A stretch of 64,000 bases of DNA from the NCBI RefSeq assembly GCF_003721565.1, contig NZ_RJJE01000017.1, forward strand, positions 1 through 64,000. Direction: 5' to 3'. Shown here one piece after another: positions 34,036 to 42,161 of the stretch. The position numbers and the translations under genes are program-made. This stretch comes from Rufibacter immobilis. Its GTDB lineage: Bacteria > Bacteroidota > Bacteroidia > Cytophagales > Hymenobacteraceae. Position 1 is the stretch's first letter. The number at the start of each line of letters is the position of its first letter. The notes under the pieces are model-generated. The model was not told the DNA's origin and did not search any database. It was given only the letters and a program-made list of their open reading frames with translations.

Positions 34036-34734
34036 GGCATTTGGGGTTTTCCTACATGTGGAGCGGGCGAGGTCGGTTTACACCTGTTTTGGAAAAATAA
34101 CTCTCTAAATAGCACATACACTTACTTACCTTAGATGAGCGAGGTTTGTCCTTCAGAATTGAATCTTTATATCTGGGAGCCTCGCGGCCGTGGGGTAGCC
34201 ATTGCCTCAGAATATGCTTATTCCTGTCTGCAAAGTTGCTAATGATGGGCTGGATGAGTCTTGGAAGCTCATCTGTGTGTTGGTCTTTTGCTATCTGTTC
34301 TGTAGCTACGACAGTAGTTTTGGATCTATTGCATGTCTTCTCTTGGTTCCTCCAAATTAGCGGACGTTAGGCGGGTACCACTTCCCGAAATGGATGAAGA
34401 GGCTCTATGCTTCCAATGTCAAAAAAACAGCAGAAATACGCGGCTGAAGGGACTAATTCTGAGGTGGTCTCCGGCAAATACTGGTTTTTCAGGTATAGAT
34501 ACCTGTCTTTCTCCCTCTCTTAAACTATAGGTATAGCCCCGCGTAAATTTCCAACCTGCAGTTGGCTCAGGCACGCTGTAGGTGAGAAATTTAACTAAAT
34601 CTATAGGGCAAGAAGAGTGTGCAGCTGCCTCTTTGCAGAATTTTTACCAATAGTTCTGCCAGAGATGGGACATCTACAGGTTTATTCTTTCCTAAAGATT
34701 AACCTGTAGCCGTTCTAGCCTCAACGTAAGCTAT
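34036..34734. other. 700-base intergenic region, possibly decayed coding DNA
   Basis: No convincing gene. Short overlapping frames on the plus strand look partly natural: MSEVCPSELNLYIWEPRG at 34135-34242 and MLIPVCKVANDGLDESWK at 34214-34360, in different frames, as expected of a gene broken by small indels. None matches a family I know. A weak palindromic-element relic is at 34072-34112 and an inverted repeat at 34674-34709 (ctacaggtt / aacctgtag) lies just ahead of the GH1 gene. Confidence 0.4.
34674..34709. promoter_or_regulatory. inverted repeat upstream of GH1-SDR gene
   Basis: A 9-bp inverted repeat, ctacaggtt and aacctgtag, with an 18-base centre, 25 bases ahead of the ATG at 34735. 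It could be an operator or leader hairpin; no regulator gene is adjacent. Confidence 0.35.
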
Positions 34735-37095
34735 ATGGAGAGAAGCGAAAACCATAACTTGGGTTACCCAGAGGTTTGGGCCGGAGTGGAATGTACCGTG
34801 AACAGGGTAGGAGACGAGTACCTAGACCAGATGCAGCTGAACGGGCACGCCCTTCGGGAAGATGACATAGCCTTGTTTGGCTCTATTGGGGTAAGCAAGA
34901 TGCGGTACCCCTTGCTATGGGAATTGACGGCCCCCAATGGTCCCGCCACTGCCGACTGGAGCTGGGGCGACCGCCGGCTGAAACTGTTACAGGAGCACAA
35001 GATCACCCCCATCATTGGTTTAGTGCACCACGGCAGCGGTCCCCGGCACACCAACTTAGCTGATCCAGCCTTTGCCGAAGGGGTTGCTGAATATGCCCGG
35101 GCGGTGGCAGAGCGCTATCCGTGGCTGGAATATTTTACCCCGGTCAATAAGCCTTTGACCACGGCCAGGTTCAGCGGCCTGTACGGCGTGTGGTACCCGC
35201 ATGGCAGAGACGGCAAAACGTTTGGCTTAACTCTGTTGCATCAATGCAAGGCCACCGTGCTGGCCATGCGCGCCATTAGGGAAGTGATTCCTAACGCCAA
35301 ATTGGTGCAGACCGAAGACCTTGGCAAAACTTACAGTACCCCCTTGCTGGCCTACCAGGCTGCTCTGGACAATGATCGCCGGTGGGTAAGTTTAGACCTG
35401 CTTACGGGTACACTCACACCGGAGCACTCCATGTGGAAATACTTCGTAGACTGCGGCATCCCGGAAGAAGACCTGCAGTGGTTCAGAGATAATCCCTGTC
35501 CGCCAGATATCATTGGTATTAACCATTATCCCACCAGTGAGCGCTATTTAGACGAAAACCTGGCGGCCTATCCGGAGTGGTCGCACGGCGGCAACGGGAT
35601 TCATGCGTACGCAGACGTGGAAGCTCTGCGGGTGAAAACCCAGAATCCGGCTGGTTTGTATTCGGGGCACAAGGTGCTGCTGCGGGAAACCTGGGAGCGC
35701 TATGGTTTGCCCATTTCCGTTACTGAAGTCCATATTTGCGGGGCCCGTGAGGAACAGATCCAGTGGTTCAAGCACGTGTGGGATTCCTGCACTGAGTTGA
35801 AGCGTACCGGAGTAGCTATAGTAGGAGTAGCTGCCTGGTCTCTGCTGGGCACTTTTGACTGGGTGAACCTGGTGACCCGCGCCGATGGCTTTTATGAACC
35901 GGGGGTGTTTGATGTGCGGAGCCCTAAGCCCAGACCAACTGCCTTGGCCAAAATGCTGACCCAGTTGGCGCAGGGAAAGGAGTATGCCCACCCTCTGTTC
36001 CAGCTGCCCGGCTGGTGGCAACGCCCAGACCGCTACTTCTATCCGTTCACAGATGAAACCAAGGCAGAACATGCAGACCTCTTCCTGAGAAGAGAGGAAA
36101 GCCGGTTTGGGCGGGGCACCAAGGCGGTCTGGCGCCTGAATTGGAACCCTATCTATGAAACAGACACCATTCCAGACGGTGACGTCCTCACTGAGCAGCA
36201 GGTACACCATCTGGAAAACACCACCAGGCCCATCCTGATCACCGGAGCCACCGGTACCTTGGGAAGCGCCTTTGCCCGTATTTGCGGCGACCGCCATATT
36301 CCGTACCGCCTGGTGAGCCGGAAACAGATGAACATTACAGATCCGTTCTCCATTGAGCGGGCCATGAACTACTATAACCCTTGGGCGGTGATCAATGCCG
36401 CTGGGTATGTGAAAATAGACGAGGCAGAAGCAGAAGAAGAGTCTTGCCACTTGGTAAATAGCCATGGAGCCATGTTACTGGCGGCTACCTGCCAGAAACG
36501 GGGAGTGCAATACCTTACTTTCTCCTCAGATTTAGTGTTTGACGGGTTACAGCAACAGCCGTACACTGAAAGCGATGAAGTAAATCCTTTGAATGTCTAC
36601 GGCAAGAGTAAAGCGCAGGCCGAGAAGTATGTGCTGGACATGCACCCACAGGCTTTGGTGGTGCGCACCAGCTCGTTCTTCGGGCCTTGGGACGATTTCA
36701 ATTTCCTGACTCTGATGGTAACGCAACTTGCCCAGGGAAACACGTTTCTGGCTCCCGAAGACATTATCATTTCCCCCACCTATGCCCCAGATCTGGTAAA
36801 CGCCTGCCTGGACTTACTTGTGGATGAAGAATCCGGCATCTGGCACCTGACCAACGAGGGCGAAATCTCCTGGGCCGGGCTGGCACGTAAAACAGCTGAA
36901 CTAGCCGGTCTGGATCCTAAGTTGATTCAGGGGTTTTCGGCGAATGAACTGCAAGGGCAGCAAGCCCTTAGGCCCCGCTACAGTGCCTTGAGCAGCGAGC
37001 GCGGCCAGCTCCTTCCTGCGTTGGAAGATGCCTTGCTCCGTTACACCAACCGCATGAAATGGGCTAAGCGAATTGCCGTGGGTGTTTCTTCCTGA
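34735..37095 (+). CDS. GH1-like glycosidase fused to RmlD-type sugar-nucleotide reductase
   Basis: A 786-residue fusion protein. Residues 1 to about 410 are a family 1 glycoside hydrolase barrel (EVWAGVECTVNRVGDEY, YPLLWELTAP, GLVHHGSGPRHTN). The acid/base motif, normally TxNEP, reads TPVNKPL with Lys139 in place of Glu (AAG codon at 35149-35151). The nucleophile motif ISVTEVH keeps Glu331. Residues about 498-786 are an SDR of the dTDP-4-dehydrorhamnose reductase type: ITGATGTLGSAF near residue 502, INAAGYVKIDEAE, and YGKSKAQAE. There is no signal peptide. Such GH1-SDR fusions occur in Bacteroidota and cyanobacteria; the substrate is unknown. Monocistronic. Confidence 0.88.
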   Translation: MERSENHNLGYPEVWAGVECTVNRVGDEYLDQMQLNGHALREDDIALFGSIGVSKMRYPLLWELTAPNGPATADWSWGDRRLKLLQEHKITPIIGLVHHGSGPRHTNLADPAFAEGVAEYARAVAERYPWLEYFTPVNKPLTTARFSGLYGVWYPHGRDGKTFGLTLLHQCKATVLAMRAIREVIPNAKLVQTEDLGKTYSTPLLAYQAALDNDRRWVSLDLLTGTLTPEHSMWKYFVDCGIPEEDLQWFRDNPCPPDIIGINHYPTSERYLDENLAAYPEWSHGGNGIHAYADVEALRVKTQNPAGLYSGHKVLLRETWERYGLPISVTEVHICGAREEQIQWFKHVWDSCTELKRTGVAIVGVAAWSLLGTFDWVNLVTRADGFYEPGVFDVRSPKPRPTALAKMLTQLAQGKEYAHPLFQLPGWWQRPDRYFYPFTDETKAEHADLFLRREESRFGRGTKAVWRLNWNPIYETDTIPDGDVLTEQQVHHLENTTRPILITGATGTLGSAFARICGDRHIPYRLVSRKQMNITDPFSIERAMNYYNPWAVINAAGYVKIDEAEAEEESCHLVNSHGAMLLAATCQKRGVQYLTFSSDLVFDGLQQQPYTESDEVNPLNVYGKSKAQAEKYVLDMHPQALVVRTSSFFGPWDDFNFLTLMVTQLAQGNTFLAPEDIIISPTYAPDLVNACLDLLVDEESGIWHLTNEGEISWAGLARKTAELAGLDPKLIQGFSANELQGQQALRPRYSALSSERGQLLPALEDALLRYTNRMKWAKRIAVGVSS

Positions 37096-37115
37096 GAGGC
37101 TGCTGGTGGTCAGGT

Positions 37116-37159
37116 TTCCGTTTAGGGGCTGTTTCTCCAAAAAGAGCCCCTAAACGGAA
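37116..37159. repeat. palindromic element, symmetric copy
   Basis: Stem ttccgtttaggggct / agcccctaaacggaa between the convergent GH1-SDR gene and the next minus-strand gene. Terminator-like. Confidence 0.88.
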
Positions 37160-37213
37160 GTTCCTCTCCAATGGCACATCATTCCATTTTCGAATCTCCA
37201 CATCAACAGATCT

Positions 37214-37798
37214 TCAAATCTTCTCCTTGAGCCAATATCGAACGCCAAAAGACAAACTCATGATGTCTGGGTAGCCCGGCACGAAGGAAACAGAGAAGTC
37301 GGTGCGGTCTGAGAGGCGGTAGTTGTACTCAAATTCGCCGGCGTACCAGATCATCTTGTATTGCCACTTGTCCTCGGGGTCGCCCCCGAAGAAAGACGTA
37401 GACACGTTGTAGCCCTCCAACTCAGACCAATTGCGGCGGTACACCAGCGTGGGGCCAATGCCGCCGTTGAGCGAGTGGCGGCCCAGCGTAAACACCACGC
37501 CCCGCAGCCCCAGATGGGTGAACCCCGCGAAACGCAGGGCGCAATCGGCGTAAAAGGCTTGGATCGCTTTCACAGAGAACTTGTCTGGCACAATGAAATG
37601 CTCGTAGCCCACGCTGGCGCCTATGTTCAGGACCAGGTATCCCTTGCCGTCGGGGTTCAGGGGCATCAACTCGGCATTGTCATCGCCTTTGGGGTGCAGC
37701 GTGAGCCCGAAATATTTGAAATTCACGTTCCGTCTGTGCTGCGCCTGCGCCCAGGAACACCCCAGGAAGAGAAGCGTAAGGAGTATCCAGTTCTTCAT
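37214..37798 (-). CDS. exported protein, probable outer-membrane beta-barrel
   Basis: Secreted 194-residue protein with a signal peptide (MKNWILLTLLFLGCSWAQAQ) starting at ATG 37798. The mature chain alternates hydrophobic and polar residues with many aromatics (YKMIWYAGEFEYNYRLSDRT, DFSVSFVPGYPDIMSLSFGV) and ends in VRYWLKEKI, consistent with a small beta-barrel. I do not recognise a named family. An upstream in-frame start at 37879 would bury the signal peptide and is rejected. Confidence 0.72.
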   Translation of the reverse strand: MKNWILLTLLFLGCSWAQAQHRRNVNFKYFGLTLHPKGDDNAELMPLNPDGKGYLVLNIGASVGYEHFIVPDKFSVKAIQAFYADCALRFAGFTHLGLRGVVFTLGRHSLNGGIGPTLVYRRNWSELEGYNVSTSFFGGDPEDKWQYKMIWYAGEFEYNYRLSDRTDFSVSFVPGYPDIMSLSFGVRYWLKEKI

Positions 37799-37983
37799 GT
37801 GTGCTTTTATACGGCAGATTGTATTTTTGGCTTTCACCAAGACCTGTATCTGAAGGGCTACAAACCGCTCGTGGGGCAAGGCCCGAAAAACAGAATGCGG
37901 CGAGGCTGTAAGTATTCTGCCGCCCCTGCGACTAATAGCACCAAATAGCCCGGGTCTGGCCCGGACAGTTTCAAAACCTATCT

Positions 37984-39756
37984 ATGCGACAATTCTTTAA
38001 ATTCGTGCTGGCCACTCTGGTTGGCTTGTTTCTGTTCATGATTCTGGGCTTCGTGCTCGTGCTGGGGATTGCCGGCTTGGTTGCCTCTTCCGGTGACACC
38101 GTGACCATTGCCGAAGGCTCCGTGCTGGAGATAAAACTGAGCCAACCCATCACGGAGCGCTCACCCCAGGACCCTCTTGCGGAACTGGGCTTTGGCGGAG
38201 TAATCGGGTCACAGGGCATTGGCCTGGATGAGATCAAAGCCTCCATCAAAAAAGCGAAATCCGACGACAACATAAAAGGCATTTTCCTGAACCTTGATTT
38301 GCTGCAGGCCGGTATGGCCAGCGTGGAGGAAATCAGGAACGAGCTGCTGGACTTCAAGAAATCCAAGAAGTTTGTGGTGGCCTACAGCGAGCTCTCCACC
38401 GAGAAAGCCTACTACCTGGCCTCCGTAGCCGACCGGTTCTACCTCAACCCGCAGGGCACCCTGGAGTTCAACGGTCTCAGCTCTGAGGTCATGTTCTTCA
38501 AAGGCACCCTGGAGAAACTGGACCTGCAGCCGTACATCTTCAAAGTAGGTGAGTACAAAAGCGCCGTGGAGCCGTTCCTGCTGGACAAAATGAGCGACCC
38601 CAGCCGCGAGCAGACCCAGTCTTTCCTGAACTCGCTGAATAACTTCATGCTCCAGAAGATTTCACAGGCCCGCAAGAAGAGTTTTGCGGAGGTGAAGAAC
38701 ATCTCAGACTCCATGTTGGTGCACAACGCCGATGATGCCCTGCGCCTGGGACTGGTCACCCACCTGGGCTATTATGATGAAGCCACTGATTTCATGAAAA
38801 CCAAAGCCGGGGTGAAAAAGGACAAAGAACTGAAACTGGTGAACCTAGGCACCTACAGGAAAGCGGCAGACCCAGAGAAACCAGAAGGCTCGTCTTCCAA
38901 TAAAATAGCCGTGATCTATGCCTCCGGCGATATTGTGACCGGCGAAGGCGGGAACGAATCCATTGGCGGCAAGGGCATGTCAGAAGCCATCAGAAAGGCG
39001 CGGCTGGACAAGAACGTGAAGGCGGTGGTGCTGCGCATCAACTCGCCGGGCGGCAGCTCTCTGGCCTCAGACGTGATCTGGCGTGAGGTGATGCTCACCA
39101 AGAAAGTGAAGCCCATCATTGCCTCCATGTCTGATGTGGCCGCCTCCGGGGGCTATTACATTGCCATGGCCTGTGATACCATTGTTGCGCACCCTACCAC
39201 CATTACCGGCAGCATTGGCGTGTTTGGTATGCTGGTGAACTCAGAGAACTTCCTCAAAAACAAGCTGGGCATCACTACAGACCGTGTGAACACGGGTAAG
39301 TTCTCAGACATCCCTACCGTAACCAGAGCCATGACCCCTTATGAGAAAATGCACATCCAGCGCGAGGTAGACCGCATTTACGAGGACTTCACCACCAAAG
39401 CGGCCCAATCCAGAAACATGCCGGTGGCCGAACTGAAGAAAGTAGCTTCTGGCCGTGTATGGTCGGGTTTGGAGGCGAAGGAGCGTGGGCTGGTAGACGT
39501 GTTGGGCAGTCTGGAAGACGCCATTGCCATTGCCGCCCGCAAAGCCAAACTGAAGGAAGGCGATTACCGCCTGCGCCAGTTGCCGGTGCAGAAATCCTTC
39601 ATGCAGACCCTGCTGTCAGACACGGAGACCCAACTCAAGACTTATTCCATGCAGAAAGAACTGGGGCCGCTGTTCCCGTATTACCAGCAGTACAAGCAGG
39701 TAATGCAGATGCAGGGCGTGCAGGCACGTATGCCGTTTGAGCTGGAGATTCAATAA
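37984..39756 (+). CDS. sppA: signal peptide peptidase SppA, 67K type
   Basis: Membrane-bound Ser/Lys protease of 590 residues that degrades cleaved signal peptides on the periplasmic face. An N-terminal membrane segment lies at residues 8-35. Two tandem SppA/ClpP-like domains follow. The general-base Lys is predicted as Lys141 in STEKAYYLASVADRF and the nucleophile as Ser358 in INSPGGSSLASDV, followed by SDVAASGGYYIAMACD and TITGSIGVFG. Length and layout match the long bacterial type. It has its own terminator at 39777-39806. Confidence 0.94.
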   Translation: MRQFFKFVLATLVGLFLFMILGFVLVLGIAGLVASSGDTVTIAEGSVLEIKLSQPITERSPQDPLAELGFGGVIGSQGIGLDEIKASIKKAKSDDNIKGIFLNLDLLQAGMASVEEIRNELLDFKKSKKFVVAYSELSTEKAYYLASVADRFYLNPQGTLEFNGLSSEVMFFKGTLEKLDLQPYIFKVGEYKSAVEPFLLDKMSDPSREQTQSFLNSLNNFMLQKISQARKKSFAEVKNISDSMLVHNADDALRLGLVTHLGYYDEATDFMKTKAGVKKDKELKLVNLGTYRKAADPEKPEGSSSNKIAVIYASGDIVTGEGGNESIGGKGMSEAIRKARLDKNVKAVVLRINSPGGSSLASDVIWREVMLTKKVKPIIASMSDVAASGGYYIAMACDTIVAHPTTITGSIGVFGMLVNSENFLKNKLGITTDRVNTGKFSDIPTVTRAMTPYEKMHIQREVDRIYEDFTTKAAQSRNMPVAELKKVASGRVWSGLEAKERGLVDVLGSLEDAIAIAARKAKLKEGDYRLRQLPVQKSFMQTLLSDTETQLKTYSMQKELGPLFPYYQQYKQVMQMQGVQARMPFELEIQ

Positions 39757-39776
39757 TAAATCAGCACATTTCCTCT

Positions 39777-39806
39777 GGAAAAGACTGCCGTAAGGCGGTC
39801 TTTTCC
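39777..39806 (+). terminator. terminator of sppA
   Basis: Stem ggaaaagactgcc / ggcggtcttttcc with a 4-base loop and a T-rich tail, 20 bases past the sppA stop. Confidence 0.82.
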
Positions 39807-39874
39807 GTTTTATACGGAGGCGGCTTTTCGGCTTCCTTAGATTTTTTTCCGAGATTGCCGCCATTTCTCACGTA

Positions 39875-39916
39875 CCTGTTTAGGGGCTCTTTTTCTGAAA
39901 ACAGGCCCAAAACAGG
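39875..39916 (+). repeat. palindromic element, asymmetric copy
   Basis: Reads cctgtttaggggctcttttt then ctgaaaacaggcccaaaacagg; the outer arms cctgttt / aaacagg pair. It lies 20 bases ahead of the purine nucleoside phosphorylase ATG. Confidence 0.78.
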
Positions 39917-39936
39917 AACCAAGTTTACGAAAGACG

Positions 39937-40755
39937 ATGATTCAATACCTGCAAGAAGCCGCCGCGTTTATCCGCCAGCAGACGGACCAGTTTACTCCAG
40001 ATTTCGGGATTGTGTTAGGGACCGGCCTGGGCGCCCTGGTACAGGACATTAAGGTGGCGCACAGCCTAGACTACGCAGACATTCCGCATTTCCCGGTGTC
40101 TACCGTAGAGAGCCACTCCGGCAAACTGATTTTCGGGGAGCTGGGCGGCCGTAGGGTGGTGGTCATGCAGGGGCGTTTCCACTACTATGAAGGCTACACC
40201 ATGGAACAGGTGGTGTTCCCTATCCGGGTCATGAAGTTGCTGGGCATCCAGAAGCTGTTCGTCAGCAATGCCGCCGGTGGCCTCAACGAGGAATTCAACA
40301 CCTCAGACCTGATGGTGATCACAGACCACATTAACCTACAGCCCACCAACCCGCTCATCGGGAAGAACATAGACGAACTGGGGCCGCGTTTCCCAGACAT
40401 GAGCGAACCGTATGACCAGCATCTGGTGCAGCAGGCCCTGGATGTATCGCAGCAGCATAACCTCCAGGTGAGAACCGGGGTGTATGTGAGCGTGCCCGGC
40501 CCCATGCTGGAAACCAAAGCCGAATACCGTTACCTCAGCACCATTGGCGCCGATGCCGTGGGCATGAGCACCGTGCCCGAAGTGATTGCCGCCGTGCACA
40601 TGGGCCTGCCGGTCTTCGCCGTTTCCGTCATCACCGACCTGTGTGTGCCGGGTAAAATCAAGAAAGTTGTGCTGCTGGATATTCTGGAGGCCGCCGCCAA
40701 AGCCGAGCCCAACATGACCTTGCTCATCACTGAGTTGATTAAGCGGCAAGCGTAG
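39937..40755 (+). CDS. punA: purine-nucleoside phosphorylase, trimeric type
   Basis: Purine salvage enzyme of 272 residues that splits inosine and guanosine with phosphate. Family motifs: FGIVLGTGLGALV near residue 24 (phosphate loop), the VESHSGKLIFGEL segment, MQGRFHYYEGYTMEQV near residue 73, VSNAAGGLNEEF near residue 108, and GMSTVPEVIAAVHMGLPV near residue 209. This is the PNP class I (PunA) type rather than the hexameric DeoD type. Start at ATG 39937. A terminator with T tract follows at 40815-40867. Confidence 0.94.
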   Translation: MIQYLQEAAAFIRQQTDQFTPDFGIVLGTGLGALVQDIKVAHSLDYADIPHFPVSTVESHSGKLIFGELGGRRVVVMQGRFHYYEGYTMEQVVFPIRVMKLLGIQKLFVSNAAGGLNEEFNTSDLMVITDHINLQPTNPLIGKNIDELGPRFPDMSEPYDQHLVQQALDVSQQHNLQVRTGVYVSVPGPMLETKAEYRYLSTIGADAVGMSTVPEVIAAVHMGLPVFAVSVITDLCVPGKIKKVVLLDILEAAAKAEPNMTLLITELIKRQA

Positions 40756-40759
40756 CTGC

Positions 40760-40797
40760 CGTTTAGCGGCTCTTTTTTCGGAATTTGCCTCAAACCA
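40760..40797 (+). repeat. palindromic element, asymmetric copy
   Basis: Reads cgtttagcggctctttttt then cggaatttgcctcaaaccag. It is the closest relative of the copy embedded in argS (11125-11166). Confidence 0.78.
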
Positions 40798-40814
40798 GAG
40801 GTAGCATTGTCATG

Positions 40815-40867
40815 AACCAGCAGAAGCGGGTCCTTTTAATCAGGGGCGTTTCTGCTGGTTTTTTTGT
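40815..40867 (+). terminator. terminator of punA
   Basis: Stem aaccagcagaa / ttctgctggtt, followed by a run of T, about 60 bases past the stop. Confidence 0.78.
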
Positions 40868-41152
40868 GGTTGCCGTTGGCTGATGCCTTGGCTGTGGCGT
40901 TTGTCTATGGGTTTAATGGCTGTAGTGTTTCATCTTTTCTGGTAAGCGCTCACGGCCGCGGGGCCCCGTCTTCCCCTCTCGCACTGCCCTTGTGGCCATG
41001 TAATGCAGCTTCCTCTTAGCTCTTACTTTTCTTTGGCCACAAGCGAGGCGCTCGAAGGAAAGACTGGAAATGGTGCGTTTAGCAGCGGCAGTTCTTACTG
41101 GAGGCTGTTTCAGATTCTTTAGAAGAGAACATATATCATTGGAGACTGGCGC

Positions 41153-41197
41153 GAGTCTCCAGACTCATGCCTCCGGATGAGGGGGAGTCTCCAGACT
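41153..41197 (+). repeat. local direct repeat
   Basis: The 13-mer gagtctccagact occurs twice (41153-41165 and 41185-41197) with a centre containing catgcctccggatg. The flanking ggagact at 41141 and the gagtctcc parts can pair, so it may be a fragment of another dispersed repeat. No gene is associated. Confidence 0.5.
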
Positions 41198-41270
41198 ACC
41201 CTCGCTGCCACGCAGCGAAAACGGGATGGCAAAGTCCAATAGGAGCAGAGTAAATTGACGAGGAATCAGC

Positions 41271-41314
41271 TCCTGTTTAGGGGCTGTTTTTGGAAAAAGA
41301 GCCTCTAAACAGGA
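41271..41314. repeat. palindromic element, symmetric copy
   Basis: Stem tcctgtttaggggct / agcctctaaacagga with one G-U-type mismatch. It ends 2 bases before the 3' end of the minus-strand DUF4249 gene. Confidence 0.85.
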
Positions 41315-41315
41315 A

Positions 41316-42161
41316 TTACTTGATGATGATGCGTTTGGTCTCGTAGTTGAGGAAAGTGAACACGCCAAAGCCGCCGGCTACGGTAGACTGAATATTTACC
41401 GGTTGCGCGAAGGGGTTGCCGTTGGCGCGGCGGGCATCTTCTACGCTGGAGATGAAATTGTAGTAGTTCTCCTCTACGTGGAACAGCTTGATGTCCAGGA
41501 TGTCGTTGCGGTCAAAGCGGTAGGTGGTGGTGTAGCTGATCTTCTTGCCGTTTCGCAGCCGGTCGTTGACCTCCGCGTCCATTTCGCTGTCTATGCCGTT
41601 GGCCGAGCTGTCTTTCTTATGGGTCAGGAGCCGGTAAAAGTTCTTCATAGCAGGGTCATCCTGCCACCTGATGAGCAAATATGCCTCCTGGGTCTGCGCG
41701 GGCTTGTCGTTGAACTTATAGCCCACGCTGTCAAAAGGGACGGTGGGGAGTACGGTGGTGGTACCAGTGAGCCGGCGGCCTTGTTTGTCGGTGACCTGAA
41801 GGGTGAACACATCGCCAGGCACGGCGCGCACCCGGCGGCGGTTGAAGTGGGTGTACACCTTCTGGTTTTTTGTGTCTACCGACACTGAGTCTTTGAGCGT
41901 GATGGGAGCCTCGTTGTTTTTGGTGATGGTGACCGTGGCACCCGCCACAATGGTGGCCTGGGGTGCATCAAAATACCCCGCCGATTCTGACAGCGCCAGA
42001 CGCAGGGGCTGTCCGTTCTCCAGGTAGCATTCCACCACCAGCTGTGGCGGCAGAACAGGTAACTTCACCTCAATCTCCTGCTCCATGTCACAAGCGGAAA
42101 CCAAACCGGCTGCCAGCAGCAGAAGGAACAGAAAAGCGCGCAAGGAAGGAAAGGTTGTCAT
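41316..42161 (-). CDS. DUF4249 lipoprotein
   Basis: Exported lipoprotein of 281 residues with a lipobox near GLVSAC (residue 24). It carries the DUF4249 pattern: LVVECYLENGQPLRLALSES, ATVTITKNNEAPITL, then DVFTLQVTDKQGRRLTGTT. It is translationally coupled to the upstream TonB-dependent receptor: the receptor stop TGA and this ATG share one base (TGATG at 42161). DUF4249 proteins regularly follow carboxypeptidase-regulatory-like TonB receptors in Bacteroidota and probably serve as their surface partner lipoprotein; the ligand is unknown. Confidence 0.9.
   Translation of the reverse strand: MTTFPSLRAFLFLLLLAAGLVSACDMEQEIEVKLPVLPPQLVVECYLENGQPLRLALSESAGYFDAPQATIVAGATVTITKNNEAPITLKDSVSVDTKNQKVYTHFNRRRVRAVPGDVFTLQVTDKQGRRLTGTTTVLPTVPFDSVGYKFNDKPAQTQEAYLLIRWQDDPAMKNFYRLLTHKKDSSANGIDSEMDAEVNDRLRNGKKISYTTTYRFDRNDILDIKLFHVEENYYNFISSVEDARRANGNPFAQPVNIQSTVAGGFGVFTFLNYETKRIIIK

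Larger units (their letters stand above)
40756..41315. other. intergenic region between punA and DUF4249 gene
   Basis: A 560-base stretch between convergent genes. It holds an asymmetric palindromic element (40760-40797), a punA terminator (40815-40867), a local direct repeat gagtctccagact (41153-41165 and 41185-41197), and a symmetric palindromic element (41271-41314). I see no coding sequence. Confidence 0.6.

Noticed and set aside
35548-36465. 305-codon frame antisense to the GH1-SDR gene
   Set aside because: Opposite a continuous, motif-rich fusion gene; the product is rich in residues typical of shadow frames.
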